Shown piece by piece: positions 24,191 to 33,105 of a stretch of 64,000 bases of DNA. The notes under the pieces were generated by a model, which searched no databases, was not told where the DNA came from, and was given only the letters and a program-made list of their open reading frames with translations. The stretch is taken from positions 62,001-126,000 of the forward strand of contig NZ_FOCI01000006.1 in the NCBI RefSeq assembly GCF_900110065.1, in the 5' to 3' direction. Source of the stretch: Loktanella fryxellensis. GTDB taxonomy: Bacteria > Pseudomonadota > Alphaproteobacteria > Rhodobacterales > Rhodobacteraceae. Positions within the stretch are counted from its first letter, which is position 1, and the number at the start of each line of letters is the position of its first letter. A program made the position numbers and the translations under genes.

Positions 24191-25235
24191 GGATGTGCTC
24201 CAGCGTCACATTCGTTCCGTCCATGTCCCGCAGGCGCTGTGCCAATGCCGTGACGGGCAGCAGGATCAGGTGCCGCCTGTCGCGCGAGCCCTGCCGCGTC
24301 ATGCTGCTCAGGGCCCCCTCCGCCTCTTCCGCATCCGTCGTCACCGTCATCAGGATGTCGTCGTTGCCCGCGATCTCGACGAAGTCGCCCCCCTCCGCCG
24401 CCATCTGCTGCAACAGCATGGTCAGCGCGGCATAGCGTGGCGTGTCGATCTCGACCCCTTCGGGGCGGGTGCGGATCACGGTCACCTCCGGCAACCCGGA
24501 CAGTGTGGTGGCGTCGAGGCCGCGGACGATCATCCGCAGGCGCAGCGCATCGGGTGGCATGACCGCCACCGCCGCCCCGATCACTTGTGCATAGGCTGCC
24601 TTGATGCCGTATTCCGCCCCCAGCGCCGCACGGCGTTCCGTGTCGCGGAACGTGTCGGTTGCAGCTGCATCCAGTGCGGCGGCGTCCGTGGCAAAGTCCC
24701 AGCGATACCACGGCACCTGCCGCAGAAACGCGGCATAGGCGGCGGCCTGCGTGGCCGACAGATCGTCCAGCGGTGCGCGGTCCGCACCACGGATCGCCAC
24801 GGCGATGCGCCCCAGCGTCTCCTCGTAGGCCGCCTTCGCCAGCAGCTCGACGGTAAAGCTGACGCCGATCGTGTAGACCGTCGACTTGAACGCCCCCGGA
24901 AAGCCACCATGCGGCCCGGAGGCGCGCGACAGGTCGCAGAGCGACCCCCAGAACCCGGCGATCCCGGCCACATAGCCGTAATCGTGCGGGTCATCGGTGC
25001 GGATCACCGCGGCATAGTCGGCATAGGCGTGGACGATGTGCCATTCGGGATAGGTCAGCAGGGTCCGCCCCTCTGGCCGGTGGTGTTCGGGGGGCAGGAT
25101 TGCCGCATAGGGCACCGCCGCGCCCTGCGGGCGGCAGGCCAGCTCGACATAGCCCACGGGCACCGCCACCAGCGCCGCCAACAGCCCCGCCAGCGTGGCG
25201 ACCAGCGCCAGTGCGGCGGCCAGAAGCCGCCTCAC
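24180..25235 (-). CDS. Hypothetical exported or membrane-anchored protein
   Basis: A 351-residue protein not recognised as a known family. The GTG at 25235 overlaps the stop of the upstream membrane gene (GTGA) and starts a hydrophobic anchor (VRRLLAAALALVATLAGLLA), so most of the protein should lie in the periplasm. Conserved-looking features are TYPEWHIVHAYADYAAVIR, a GFWGSLCDLSR segment and an aromatic patch QVPWYRWDF. The C-terminal ~120 residues look like an alpha/beta region. It sits between a four-helix membrane protein and a small anchored protein, behind an exported FAD oxidase, which hints at a membrane-associated redox complex. Confidence 0.7.
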   Translation of the reverse strand: MRRLLAAALALVATLAGLLAALVAVPVGYVELACRPQGAAVPYAAILPPEHHRPEGRTLLTYPEWHIVHAYADYAAVIRTDDPHDYGYVAGIAGFWGSLCDLSRASGPHGGFPGAFKSTVYTIGVSFTVELLAKAAYEETLGRIAVAIRGADRAPLDDLSATQAAAYAAFLRQVPWYRWDFATDAAALDAAATDTFRDTERRAALGAEYGIKAAYAQVIGAAVAVMPPDALRLRMIVRGLDATTLSGLPEVTVIRTRPEGVEIDTPRYAALTMLLQQMAAEGGDFVEIAGNDDILMTVTTDAEEAEGALSSMTRQGSRDRRHLILLPVTALAQRLRDMDGTNVTLEHIHDY

Positions 25236-25636
25236 CGGGGCCGCGCCCACAGGCCGATCGCCAGCGCCACACCGCCAAGACCGATATGCGGCAGGTTGGC
25301 GAGGATGCGCAGCAGGCTGAAGGACGGCCCCAGCGACGGGTTGGTGAAGATCCCGAAGTCGAGGTAGCCCCACCCCGTCAGCAGGCCAAGCGCCCCGTCG
25401 CCCAGATAGAGGGCGCCGAAGATCAGCAGGAACGACCGGCTGGCCCGCACCCCCAACCATGCCGCCACCGCAGCCCAGATCGCGGAGGCCAGATGCAGCG
25501 CGTCGTCGAACGGGTCGAGCGCGAAGATGCCAAAGGCCAGCCCGCCCGCATCCGGCACGCCGGGGATATAGTTCAGTGCCGCTGCCCCCAGCAGGATCGC
25601 GGCATAGACGGCAGCGACCTTTTGCAGACCTGTCAT
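25232..25636 (-). CDS. DUF4383-like four-helix membrane protein
   Basis: A 134-residue protein with four hydrophobic segments (VAAVYAAILLGAAALNYIPG; FDDALHLASAIWAAVAAWLG; SFLLIFGALYLGDGALGLLT; NLPHIGLGGVALAIGLWA). The pattern, with His/Asp in the helices (DALHLASA, LPHIGLGG), resembles DUF4383-type membrane proteins. ATG at 25636 overlaps the FAD oxidase stop (ATGA), and its own stop overlaps the next start. Function unknown. Confidence 0.75.
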   Translation of the reverse strand: MTGLQKVAAVYAAILLGAAALNYIPGVPDAGGLAFGIFALDPFDDALHLASAIWAAVAAWLGVRASRSFLLIFGALYLGDGALGLLTGWGYLDFGIFTNPSLGPSFSLLRILANLPHIGLGGVALAIGLWARPR

Positions 25637-27129
25637 AGCGCCTCCAGATAGGTGTCCCACAGCGCGTTGCGCAGCAGCAGGCCGGGATCGAGCCGCCGCT
25701 TTTCGCGGACGAAGGCTGTGGCGCGGGGATAGGCCTGCGCGAATTGCTCGGGTCGCGCGTGCAGGCGGTAGGGCAGGTAATAGGTGCCGCCGATCGCCAC
25801 GATGCCGTCGATCATCGCTTGCGTCATGCGGGCCATGTCGGCTTCGGCGCGTGCCGTCATTTCCTGTGAAAACGACATGACGGCGGCGATGCGCGGCACC
25901 GGGGCATAGGCCAGCCAGCTGTCCGGGTCCGTGTCCACGAACCGCAGGGTGACGTTCAGGAACTCCTGATAGCTGCCGGGGATCACCGCGCGGCATAAGG
26001 CAAGGAATTCGCCGAACCGGTCCGGCGACACGAAGTATTCGTGCAGGATATCGGTGCGCGCGGGATCGCGGTCGTCCAGTGTCGCCACGGGTTCGTTGAT
26101 CAGGCTGTTCCGGGTGGCGGGACCACCGGCCACGCGCGGGGCCAGATCCGTCTCGAACCACCAGCGGACGTCCTTCATCCGCTCGCGGCCCAGTTGCGCG
26201 CGATAGATGCGGCTGGCGATGCGCGCGGCTGACCCCGATCCTGTGGCGGGCGGCAGGTCGGATTGATCCGCCGTGGCGCGGTAGGTCACCAGCAACGCCT
26301 GCGACATGAAAGCCTCGCGGTCCACGTTCAGACGACCGTACGCCATCGTCACCGCATCATCCGCGATGGCGGTGGTAAAGGCTGTGGCGAAATCGTCGGC
26401 CGGCATCTGGGCGAACGTCGGCTCCAGACGCTGGTTCGGGACGAGGTCCACATCCAGCCGCGTGACGATCCCGGTCAGGCCGTAACCGCCCATCGTCATG
26501 GCGAAGAGCTCCGCCTCCCGGTCGCGCGAGCAGGTCACGCGGTCGCCGTCGGGCAGGATCAGCTCGATCTCGCGCACGGTGCTGCCCATCGGGCCACGCC
26601 GCACCGGCCAGCCGTGGGCGTTCACGCAGAACGTGGCCCCCACGCCGAAGTCGTTGTTGGACTGCATCACCGCAGGCCCCAGCCCCAGCGGGTCGGTCAC
26701 AGCGATCACGTCGCGCCAGCGGGTCCCCGCATGCACACGCATGGTCCGCGCCGCGGTATCGAGGTCGATGCCCGCATTGTCGAACGTCATCGCGTGGCCG
26801 TCGCGGGGGATCGCCTGACCACCCATCGAATGCCGCGCGGCACCGACGTTCACGCAGCGCCCCGCCATCCGTGCCTCGCGCAATTCGGCACGAATGGCGT
26901 CGGTCAGGGCCGTGCCGTGATCCTGCGTCAGGGTGATGTGGCTGTGGACCGGAGTCTCGCTCAACCCGCTGGCGTCGTTCAGGCGACCGGGGACCGGGCG
27001 CGGGGCCATGGGCTGCAGACCCGTCAACGACGGCAGCGAAGGCGACAGCGCCCGCGTCGCAAGCCCGCCCGCGACCAACCCTGCACCGAACAGCGCCGTC
27101 CGCCGTGTGAATGTGCCCGATCCTGCCAC
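25633..27129 (-). CDS. Tat-exported FAD-binding oxidoreductase (aldonolactone/alditol oxidase-like)
   Basis: About 498 residues from the GTG at 27129 (a TTG at 27162 is the longer option). A twin-arginine signal is visible (FTRRTALFGAGLVAGGLATR), followed by a PCMH-type FAD domain: VNVGAARHSMGGQ, where the His is a candidate for covalent flavin attachment, VHAGTRWRDV, then GATFCVNAHGWPVRRGPMGS. The C-terminal YYLPYRLHARPEQF and LDPGLLLRNALWD resemble D-arabinono-1,4-lactone / alditol oxidases. It should be a folded, exported flavoprotein. It leads a coupled operon with a four-helix membrane protein and two unknown anchored proteins. The substrate cannot be named. Confidence 0.85.
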   Translation of the reverse strand: MAGSGTFTRRTALFGAGLVAGGLATRALSPSLPSLTGLQPMAPRPVPGRLNDASGLSETPVHSHITLTQDHGTALTDAIRAELREARMAGRCVNVGAARHSMGGQAIPRDGHAMTFDNAGIDLDTAARTMRVHAGTRWRDVIAVTDPLGLGPAVMQSNNDFGVGATFCVNAHGWPVRRGPMGSTVREIELILPDGDRVTCSRDREAELFAMTMGGYGLTGIVTRLDVDLVPNQRLEPTFAQMPADDFATAFTTAIADDAVTMAYGRLNVDREAFMSQALLVTYRATADQSDLPPATGSGSAARIASRIYRAQLGRERMKDVRWWFETDLAPRVAGGPATRNSLINEPVATLDDRDPARTDILHEYFVSPDRFGEFLALCRAVIPGSYQEFLNVTLRFVDTDPDSWLAYAPVPRIAAVMSFSQEMTARAEADMARMTQAMIDGIVAIGGTYYLPYRLHARPEQFAQAYPRATAFVREKRRLDPGLLLRNALWDTYLEAL

Positions 27130-27233
27130 GCGCCGCCCACCTGACCATACCCGTTGACGCAAGGTCTAGTCGACGGGACCGCCCCGGTCCATCGCCATCG
27201 CGGCCTGTGTGCTGTCGGTCAGGTGCGGCGCCG

Positions 27234-27968
27234 TCAACCGCCCCGCCGCAACAGATAGGTGTCCATGATCCAGCCGTGCCGGGCGCGCTCCGCTGCACGG
27301 GTGGCGACGATCCTGTCGCCCACCTGCCCGAGGGGACCGGCGACCAGCACCTGTTCGGCCATCCCCAGATAGGCCCCCCACCAGATGTGCAGGCCATCGG
27401 GGTCGAGGGTGCGGAAGCCGCAGTCGCCGTCCAGCATGATGACGATCGTATCCGCCCCCACGGGCCAGCCGTGGACGCGCAGCCGCCGCCCGGTCGTCAC
27501 CGTGACCGCCCCGTTCACCGTGTTGAACGGGATCGCATGGGCCGCCGTCAGGGCCTGCAGCGCGGTGATGCCCGCCACCACGCGCACCCGCGGGCGCGGC
27601 GTCAGGCGGTCCGCGATGCGCAGCGTGGAATCGTAAAGCCCCGGATCGCCCCAGACCAGCAGCGCCACCGGACCCGTCAGTTGCGCTTGCGCGATGGCAT
27701 CCGCCCAGATCACGGCGATGGCGTCGTGCCAGCGGTCCACCCGGTCCGCATAGGGCAGGGCATCGTCGCGCACCGGCATGTCGAATTCCACCACTCGCGC
27801 GGTGCAGTCGCAGGCGCGCAGAATGGTGTGCCGCAGATCCGCCAGATCGTCCTTGCCCGCGCCTTTGCGGGGGATCAGCACCAGCGACGCCTCGCGCAGG
27901 GCGCGCCGCGCCTCCAGCGTCACATGCTCCGGGTTGCCGGTGCCCATCCCGATGAGCCACAGGTCCAT
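27234..27968 (-). CDS. cobF: Precorrin-6A synthase (deacetylating) CobF
   Basis: CobF methylates C-1 of precorrin-5 and releases the acetyl group, giving precorrin-6A. It is specific to the oxygen-dependent cobalamin route. The 244-residue protein has the corrin methyltransferase fold with an N-terminal IGMGTGNPEHVTLEA loop, VWGDPGLYDST and VVAGITALQALTAAHAIPFN, all typical of CobF. The ATG at 27968 overlaps the cobA stop by one base (TGATG). It is the last gene of the riboswitch-side minus-strand cob block. The 3' end is followed by ~105 bp before the next minus-strand gene. Confidence 0.95.
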   Translation of the reverse strand: MDLWLIGMGTGNPEHVTLEARRALREASLVLIPRKGAGKDDLADLRHTILRACDCTARVVEFDMPVRDDALPYADRVDRWHDAIAVIWADAIAQAQLTGPVALLVWGDPGLYDSTLRIADRLTPRPRVRVVAGITALQALTAAHAIPFNTVNGAVTVTTGRRLRVHGWPVGADTIVIMLDGDCGFRTLDPDGLHIWWGAYLGMAEQVLVAGPLGQVGDRIVATRAAERARHGWIMDTYLLRRGG

Positions 27969-28690
27969 CAGTCGCCCTCCGCCAACGGGCCATATAGGAT
28001 CAGCGCGGGCTTGTGCCCCACGTCGCCCGCCAGCCGCTCGGCCAGTTCCGCCACCGTGGTGCGCAGGCTGGCCGCCTCCGGCGTGCCGACCGCCTCGGCC
28101 AGCAGGGCGGGCGTGTCGGGGGGCAGACCGCGCGCGATCAGGGCGGCGGCCAGCGCCGGAAACGTCCGCTTGCCCATGAAGACCACGGTGCAGGCCGCCG
28201 GATCGGCCAGGGCGCTGAGGTCGAGGTCGGGCGGCAACCGCCCCTCTGCGTCATGCCCCGTCACGAACTGCACCCGCCGTGCGGTCAACCGCCGCGTCAG
28301 CGGAATGCCAGCCGCAGCGGCGGCGGCAAAGGGCGAGGCGATGCCGGGAATGATCTCATAGGGAATGCCAGCCGCCCGCAAGGCGATCAACTCCTCCTCC
28401 AGCCGCCCGAACAGGCCGCCGTCGCCGGATTTCAGCCGCACGATGCGCCCGCCGCCTTGCGCGTATTCGACCAGCAGGCGACTGACGTGGTCCTGTTTGG
28501 GCGACGCCCGTCCCGCCCGCTTGCCGACGCCGACCAGATCGCAACCCGGTCCGGCATGGGACAGGATCGGCCCCGCCGACAGGTCGTCGAACAGCACCGC
28601 ATCGGCGCGGCGCAGGCGGTCCACCGCCTTCAGCGTCAGCAGTTCAGGATCGCCGGGACCCGAGCCCACGAAACTGACGAAGCCGGTCAT
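27968..28690 (-). CDS. cobA: Uroporphyrinogen-III C-methyltransferase CobA
   Basis: CobA adds two methyl groups (C-2 and C-7) to uroporphyrinogen III, giving precorrin-2, the branch point to corrinoids and siroheme. The 240-residue single-domain protein has the family P-loop FVGSGPGDPELLTLKA, VGKRAGRASPKQDHVSRLLV, RLKSGDGGLFGR, YEIIPGIASPFAAAAAAGIP and VFMGKRTFPALAAALIARG. There is no fused CysG or HemD domain, consistent with a dedicated cobalamin copy. ATG at 28690 overlaps the cobB stop (ATGA), and the stop overlaps cobF. Confidence 0.95.
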   Translation of the reverse strand: MTGFVSFVGSGPGDPELLTLKAVDRLRRADAVLFDDLSAGPILSHAGPGCDLVGVGKRAGRASPKQDHVSRLLVEYAQGGGRIVRLKSGDGGLFGRLEEELIALRAAGIPYEIIPGIASPFAAAAAAGIPLTRRLTARRVQFVTGHDAEGRLPPDLDLSALADPAACTVVFMGKRTFPALAAALIARGLPPDTPALLAEAVGTPEAASLRTTVAELAERLAGDVGHKPALILYGPLAEGD

Positions 28691-30012
28691 GCGCCCTCTC
28701 CTGCGATGAGGTGAAAGAACGTGCCGGTGACGTGGCCCCGTAGCGATCCCGTCTCGGGCACCGGATTGCCATCCGCGTCGGCCACCGCGGCCAGCGGTGC
28801 GTCCGGCTGATCGAGAATCGTGGAATAGTGGTATTCGTGTCCCCGCAACGCGGTCCCCGCCGCGGCCCCCGGCATCGGCGCACGCAGCACCGCCCGCCGG
28901 TAGCCCAGATGGAACCGCCGCGCCTGATACGACGTGACCAACCCCAGCAACCCCGCCATGGCATGCGACGTGCCGTCCGCGTCGATCAGCGCCGTCCCCA
29001 GCGCCATGTAGCCGCCGCACTCGCCGTGCACGGGCCGCGTCTGCGCATGGCGGCGCAGGCCCGCCAGATAGGTGCCCGCCGCCGCCAGACGGCCCGCATG
29101 CAACTCGGGATAGCCGCCGGGCAGCCACACGAGGTCTGCGGTGACATCTGGGGCCTGATCCGCCAGCGGCGAGAACGGGATGATCTCGGCCCCCGCATCG
29201 CGCCAGCCCTGCACCAGATGCGGATAGGTGAACGAGAACGCCGCATCCTGCGCCAGCGCGATGCGCTGGGCAGGCGGGCGCGGCAGGTGGGTGGCACCGA
29301 CGGGCGCATGACCCCCGGCAGCGGCCCTGATCGCGGACAGGTCGACATGGTCGCGCAGGAACTGCGCATAGACCGCGATGGCGGCGTCGAGGTCCGGATG
29401 TTCGGACGCCTGCACGAGGCCGAGGTGCCGTTCCGGCAGACTTAGGTCGCCGCGCCGTGGCAACGCGCCCAGCACCCGCACCCCGGCGCGGTCCATGCCG
29501 AGCCGGATCAACCGCTCGTGGCGTGGTGACGCGACGCGGTTCAGGATCACGCCGGCGAAGGGCACCTCCGGATCGAACTGCGCGAACCCCAGCGCCACAG
29601 CCGCCGCCGATTGCGCCTGACCGCCCACGTCGATCACAAGCACCACGGGCCAGCCCATCGCGCGGGCGGTTTCCGCGCTGCTGCCGAACCCGGACTGACC
29701 GCGCGTGGCGACCCCGTCGAACAGGCCCATCGACCCTTCGCCGACGCAGATGTCGGCCCCTGCCGCCTGCGCCGCGATGGCGCCGACCAATCCCTGATCC
29801 ATCGCCCATGTATCGAGGTTGAACGACGCCCGCCCGCTGGCGGCCCGGTGGAACGCCGGGTCGATGTAGTCCGGACCGGATTTAAAAGGCTGCACGACCA
29901 GACCGTCGTCGGCCAGCGCCCGCAGCAGCCCCAGCATCACCGTCGTCTTGCCGGTGCCCGATGCGGGGGCCGCAATCATCAGCCCCGGCGGCCAGCCGCG
30001 CGCGTCAGTCAT
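28687..30012 (-). CDS. cobB: Cobyrinic acid a,c-diamide synthase CobB (hydrogenobyrinate form)
   Basis: CobB amidates the a and c carboxylates of hydrogenobyrinic acid using ATP and glutamine. The 441-residue protein has the N-terminal ATPase P-loop [19 protein letters not shown] (about residues 14-32) and [14 protein letters not shown]. The C-terminal type-1-like glutamine amidotransferase domain has WLPGGYPEL, the nucleophile Cys in [11 protein letters not shown] and a late GHEYHYS. Start ATG at 30012 ([16 protein letters not shown]) overlaps cobM by 8 bp and the stop overlaps cobA. In this aerobic pathway it acts before cobalt insertion by CobN. Confidence 0.95.
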   Translation of the reverse strand: MTDARGWPPGLMIAAPASGTGKTTVMLGLLRALADDGLVVQPFKSGPDYIDPAFHRAASGRASFNLDTWAMDQGLVGAIAAQAAGADICVGEGSMGLFDGVATRGQSGFGSSAETARAMGWPVVLVIDVGGQAQSAAAVALGFAQFDPEVPFAGVILNRVASPRHERLIRLGMDRAGVRVLGALPRRGDLSLPERHLGLVQASEHPDLDAAIAVYAQFLRDHVDLSAIRAAAGGHAPVGATHLPRPPAQRIALAQDAAFSFTYPHLVQGWRDAGAEIIPFSPLADQAPDVTADLVWLPGGYPELHAGRLAAAGTYLAGLRRHAQTRPVHGECGGYMALGTALIDADGTSHAMAGLLGLVTSYQARRFHLGYRRAVLRAPMPGAAAGTALRGHEYHYSTILDQPDAPLAAVADADGNPVPETGSLRGHVTGTFFHLIAGEGA

Positions 30013-30799
30013 CCGCAGGGGTCCATTCCGCCCACGGGCTGTCCGCCGATTGCGGACGATAACGCCGGTCGTAATCGGCGGCATAAAGCCTGCTCTCGCC
30101 GAAATCACCGTCCCCAAGGGCGCGGCCGACGAGGATTAGCGCCGTCCGCTCGATCCCCTCGGGCATCGCGTCCACCACGGTGCCCAGCGTGGCGCGGACG
30201 ACGCGCTCGTCCGGCCAGCTGGCGCGCCAGACCACGGCGACGGGGCAGTCCGCACCGTAATGCGGGATCAGGTCGGCCACCGACCGCGACAGGTTCTGGA
30301 TCGACAGGTGCAGCGCCAGCGTGGCCCCGATCGCGCCGAAGGCGGCCAGCGTCTCACGCTCCGGCATGGCGCTGGCCCTGCCGGGGGTGCGGGTCAGCAC
30401 CACCGACTGCGCCACGCCGGGCAGGGTCAGTTCGACCCCCAACGTCGCTGCGGCGGCGGCAAAGGACGGCACACCCGGCGTCACGGTATAGGCGATGCCC
30501 ATGCCGCGCAGCCGCCGCACCTGTTCGCCCATCGCGGACCAGACCGAAAGGTCGCCGGAATGCAGCCGCGCCACGTTGTGGCCCTGCGCCGTGGCGTCAG
30601 CGATTTCTGCCATGATCGCATCCAGATCCAGCGCCGCCGTGTTCACGATCCGCGCGCCCGGCGGGCAATGCGCGAGCACCGCCGCAGGCACCAGCGACCC
30701 GGCATAGAGGCAGACCGGGCAGGCCGCGATCAGGTCGCGCCCGCGCAGCGTCAGCAGGTCCGGCGCGCCGGGGCCTGCCCCGATGAAGTGAACGGTCAT
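30005..30799 (-). CDS. cobM: Precorrin-4 C(11)-methyltransferase CobM
   Basis: CobM methylates C-11 of precorrin-4 to precorrin-5. The 264-residue protein shows the corrin methyltransferase motifs [66 protein letters not shown] and [10 protein letters not shown], all CobM-specific. ATG at 30799 overlaps the cobE stop by ATGA. It lies in the cobL-E-M-B-A-F run. Confidence 0.95.
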   Translation of the reverse strand: MTVHFIGAGPGAPDLLTLRGRDLIAACPVCLYAGSLVPAAVLAHCPPGARIVNTAALDLDAIMAEIADATAQGHNVARLHSGDLSVWSAMGEQVRRLRGMGIAYTVTPGVPSFAAAAATLGVELTLPGVAQSVVLTRTPGRASAMPERETLAAFGAIGATLALHLSIQNLSRSVADLIPHYGADCPVAVVWRASWPDERVVRATLGTVVDAMPEGIERTALILVGRALGDGDFGESRLYAADYDRRYRPQSADSPWAEWTPADD

Positions 30800-31161
30800 G
30801 TGTCTGCTCCTTTGGCCAGCGCGCAGGTCGCCATCCCATCGCCCGAGACGACGCGCGGTGCAAGCAGTCGTGCCCCCGGTCCCGCTGCGGCCAATGCGGC
30901 GGCTTCTGCCACGCTGCCGGTGTCGCGGGCGGCAAGGGACGCCTGCGATAGGGTCAGGGTGGTTTGACGCGACAGTTCATTCGCCGGGATCGCGGCTATG
31001 GGCAGGGCCAGCGCTGTGGCAAATGCCGTAAAGCTGTCGGTCGCCGCCTTGTCCTGCGCCGTGGCCAGCAGCGCAACACCTGCGCCGCCCGCCCGCGCCA
31101 GCGCGTCCGACAGACTGGCCACCGTCGCCGCCCCGCGAAAGCCGAAGCCCGCGACGATCAT
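30796..31161 (-). CDS. cobE: Cobalamin biosynthesis protein CobE
   Basis: A 121-residue protein of the CobE/GbiG C-terminal family ([44 protein letters not shown] with a terminal [20 protein letters not shown]). CobE is needed for efficient B12 synthesis in the aerobic pathway; its biochemical role is not firmly known, though it is related to the C-terminal part of CbiG. ATG at 31161 overlaps the cobL stop (ATGA). The longer upstream reading runs inside cobL and is not supported. Confidence 0.88.
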   Translation of the reverse strand: MIVAGFGFRGAATVASLSDALARAGGAGVALLATAQDKAATDSFTAFATALALPIAAIPANELSRQTTLTLSQASLAARDTGSVAEAAALAAAGPGARLLAPRVVSGDGMATCALAKGADT

Positions 31162-32351
31162 AGCACCACCCGCCACTGCACCACCGGATAGGCCGAGGTC
31201 CAGCCGCGTTTGGACCCCAGCGGCGTCGCCTCTGCCAGCGCGATGCGCAGCAACTCGCCGCCACGCCGCGCCGCCCATGTGGCCAGCAACGCCTCGGACT
31301 CCAGCGTGACCGCATGCGCGACCAGCCGCGTGCCGGGGGCCAGCCGCGCGGTCAGGTCCACCAGCAGCGCCACCGACAGCCCGCCGCCGACGAAGACCGC
31401 CTGCGGGGTTGGCAGGCCGTCCAGTGCGGCGGGTGCCGACCCGGTGACGACCGTCAGCCGGTCCACGCCCAGCTGGTCGGCGTTGGCGCGGATGCGGGTG
31501 GCGCGGTTAGGCCGCGGCTCTACGCTGATCGCCTGCGTGGTGGGATGCGACAGCAGCCACTCGATGGCGATGGACCCGGATCCGCCGCCGATGTCCCACA
31601 GCAATTCTGACGGGCGGGGCGCAAGGGCCGACAGCGCCAGCGCCCGCATCGGGCGTTTCGTGATCTGCCCGTCCGTGTCGAAGGTCGCATCCTCCAGCCC
31701 GCTGGCGCAGGGCATCACCATGCCGTCGCCCGCCACGGTCAACGCCACCGCGACTGGGTGTGCGAACGCGCCCTGCACGGCATCCGCCTGCACAGGTGTG
31801 ACCCGTTCGCGCGGCCCGCCCATCGCCTCGCACACTGTCAGCGCACTCGCCCCGAACCCCTGCGCCGTCAGGTAATCGCCCAGCGCCGCCACCGCCGCCC
31901 CGTCGCGCAGCAGCACGATCGCCCGCAGGCCGGGGGCCAGATGCGGGCGCAGCCGCGTCAATGGGGCCGCGTGCAGGCCGAGGCAGAGGGTGAGTTCCAA
32001 CGCCCAGCCCATCCGTGCGGCGATCAGAGAGAAGACACCCGGTGCAGGCAGCGCCGTCCATTCCCCCGCCGCAAAGTCGCGCGCAATGGCCGCCCCGGCC
32101 CCGTGCCAGAACGGATCACCACTGGCGAGCACGACCACACGCCGCCCGCGCAGCCCCGCCAGCACCGCCAGCCCGGCGGCGAAGGGCACCGGCCAGACGA
32201 TGCGCTCGGCCCCTGTGTCCGGCACCAGCGCCAGATGCCGCGCGGCGCCCATCACGACCTCTGCCCCGTCCAGCGCATCGCGGCTTGCGGGCGGCAGGCC
32301 GTCCGGGCCATTCTCGCCCAGCCCGACAATGGTCAGCCAAGGACGCGTCAT
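31158..32351 (-). CDS. cobL: Precorrin-6Y C5,15-methyltransferase (decarboxylating) CobL
   Basis: CobL methylates C-5 and C-15 and decarboxylates the C-12 side chain of precorrin-6B to give precorrin-8. The 397-residue protein is the full fusion. Its N-terminal CbiE-like half has LTIVGLGENGPDGLPPASRD, VLASGDPFWHG, VTVCEAMGGPRE-type sequence. Its C-terminal CbiT-like SAM domain has LLWDIGGGSGSIAIEWL (about residues 247-263) and VFVGGGLSV. The ATG at 32351 shares the CATG of 32349-32352 with the divergent cobK start, so no intergenic DNA remains and its promoter or transcript must come through cobK. Confidence 0.95.
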   Translation of the reverse strand: MTRPWLTIVGLGENGPDGLPPASRDALDGAEVVMGAARHLALVPDTGAERIVWPVPFAAGLAVLAGLRGRRVVVLASGDPFWHGAGAAIARDFAAGEWTALPAPGVFSLIAARMGWALELTLCLGLHAAPLTRLRPHLAPGLRAIVLLRDGAAVAALGDYLTAQGFGASALTVCEAMGGPRERVTPVQADAVQGAFAHPVAVALTVAGDGMVMPCASGLEDATFDTDGQITKRPMRALALSALAPRPSELLWDIGGGSGSIAIEWLLSHPTTQAISVEPRPNRATRIRANADQLGVDRLTVVTGSAPAALDGLPTPQAVFVGGGLSVALLVDLTARLAPGTRLVAHAVTLESEALLATWAARRGGELLRIALAEATPLGSKRGWTSAYPVVQWRVVL

Positions 32352-33105
32352 GTCACCCAACCTCCTGATCCTCGGCGGCACAACGGAAGCCTCGGCGCTG
32401 GCCGCCCTGCTGGCCGCGCGGCGATTGCAGGGCACCGTGTCCTTCGCGGGCCGGGTTGCACATCCCACGCGCCAGCCGCTGCCTGCCCGCGTCGGTGGCT
32501 TTGGCGGCGTGGCGGGGCTGGTGGATTATCTCACTGCGCGGCGCATCACCCATGTGATCGACGCGACCCACCCCTTTGCCGCGCAGATGAGCCATAACGC
32601 CTTGGCCGCCTGTGCGCAGGCCCGCGTGCCGCTGATCGCGCTGACGCGCCCCGCGTGGCAGCGGCAAGACGGCGACGACTGGCTGCATGTGCCCGACATC
32701 GCGGGTGCCGTCGCGGCGCTGGACCGGCCCGCCACCCGCGTCATGCTGGCCGTGGGGCGGATGCATCTGGCGGCCTTCGCACCCCAACCGCAGCATGACT
32801 ACCTGCTGCGCCTCGTCGATCCGCCGGACTGTCCGCTGCCCCTGCCGCGCACCACGGTGATCGTGGACCGCGGCCCGTTCGCGGCGGACGCCGACCGGGC
32901 GCTGATGGAACGTCACCGCATCCGGATCGTCGTGGCCAAGAACGCGGGCGGCACCGGGGCCAGCGCCAAGATCGCCGCCGCCCGCGCCCTGCACCTGCCG
33001 GTCGTCATGATCGACCGCCCCGTACTGCCTGCGCGGCACGAGGTGCACGATCCGGCGGCGGTCCTCGACTGGCTGGCTCATGACGCGGCGCTGCGCGGCG
33101 TATAG
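32350..33105 (+). CDS. cobK: Precorrin-6A reductase CobK
   Basis: CobK reduces precorrin-6A to precorrin-6B (dihydro-precorrin-6A) with NADPH. The 251-residue protein has LLILGGTTEASALAALLAAR at the N-terminus, THVIDATHPFAAQMSHNALAAC, a LTRPAWQRQ segment and VAKNAGGTGASAKIAAA, all typical of CobK. It is the only gene in the long minus-strand cob block placed on the plus strand. Its ATG overlaps the cobL ATG within one CATG, and its last 28 bp overlap the 3' end of cobJ. Its ribosome site must lie inside cobL. A transcript running from cobJ to cobL would be antisense to the whole gene. Confidence 0.95.
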   Translation: MSPNLLILGGTTEASALAALLAARRLQGTVSFAGRVAHPTRQPLPARVGGFGGVAGLVDYLTARRITHVIDATHPFAAQMSHNALAACAQARVPLIALTRPAWQRQDGDDWLHVPDIAGAVAALDRPATRVMLAVGRMHLAAFAPQPQHDYLLRLVDPPDCPLPLPRTTVIVDRGPFAADADRALMERHRIRIVVAKNAGGTGASAKIAAARALHLPVVMIDRPVLPARHEVHDPAAVLDWLAHDAALRGV

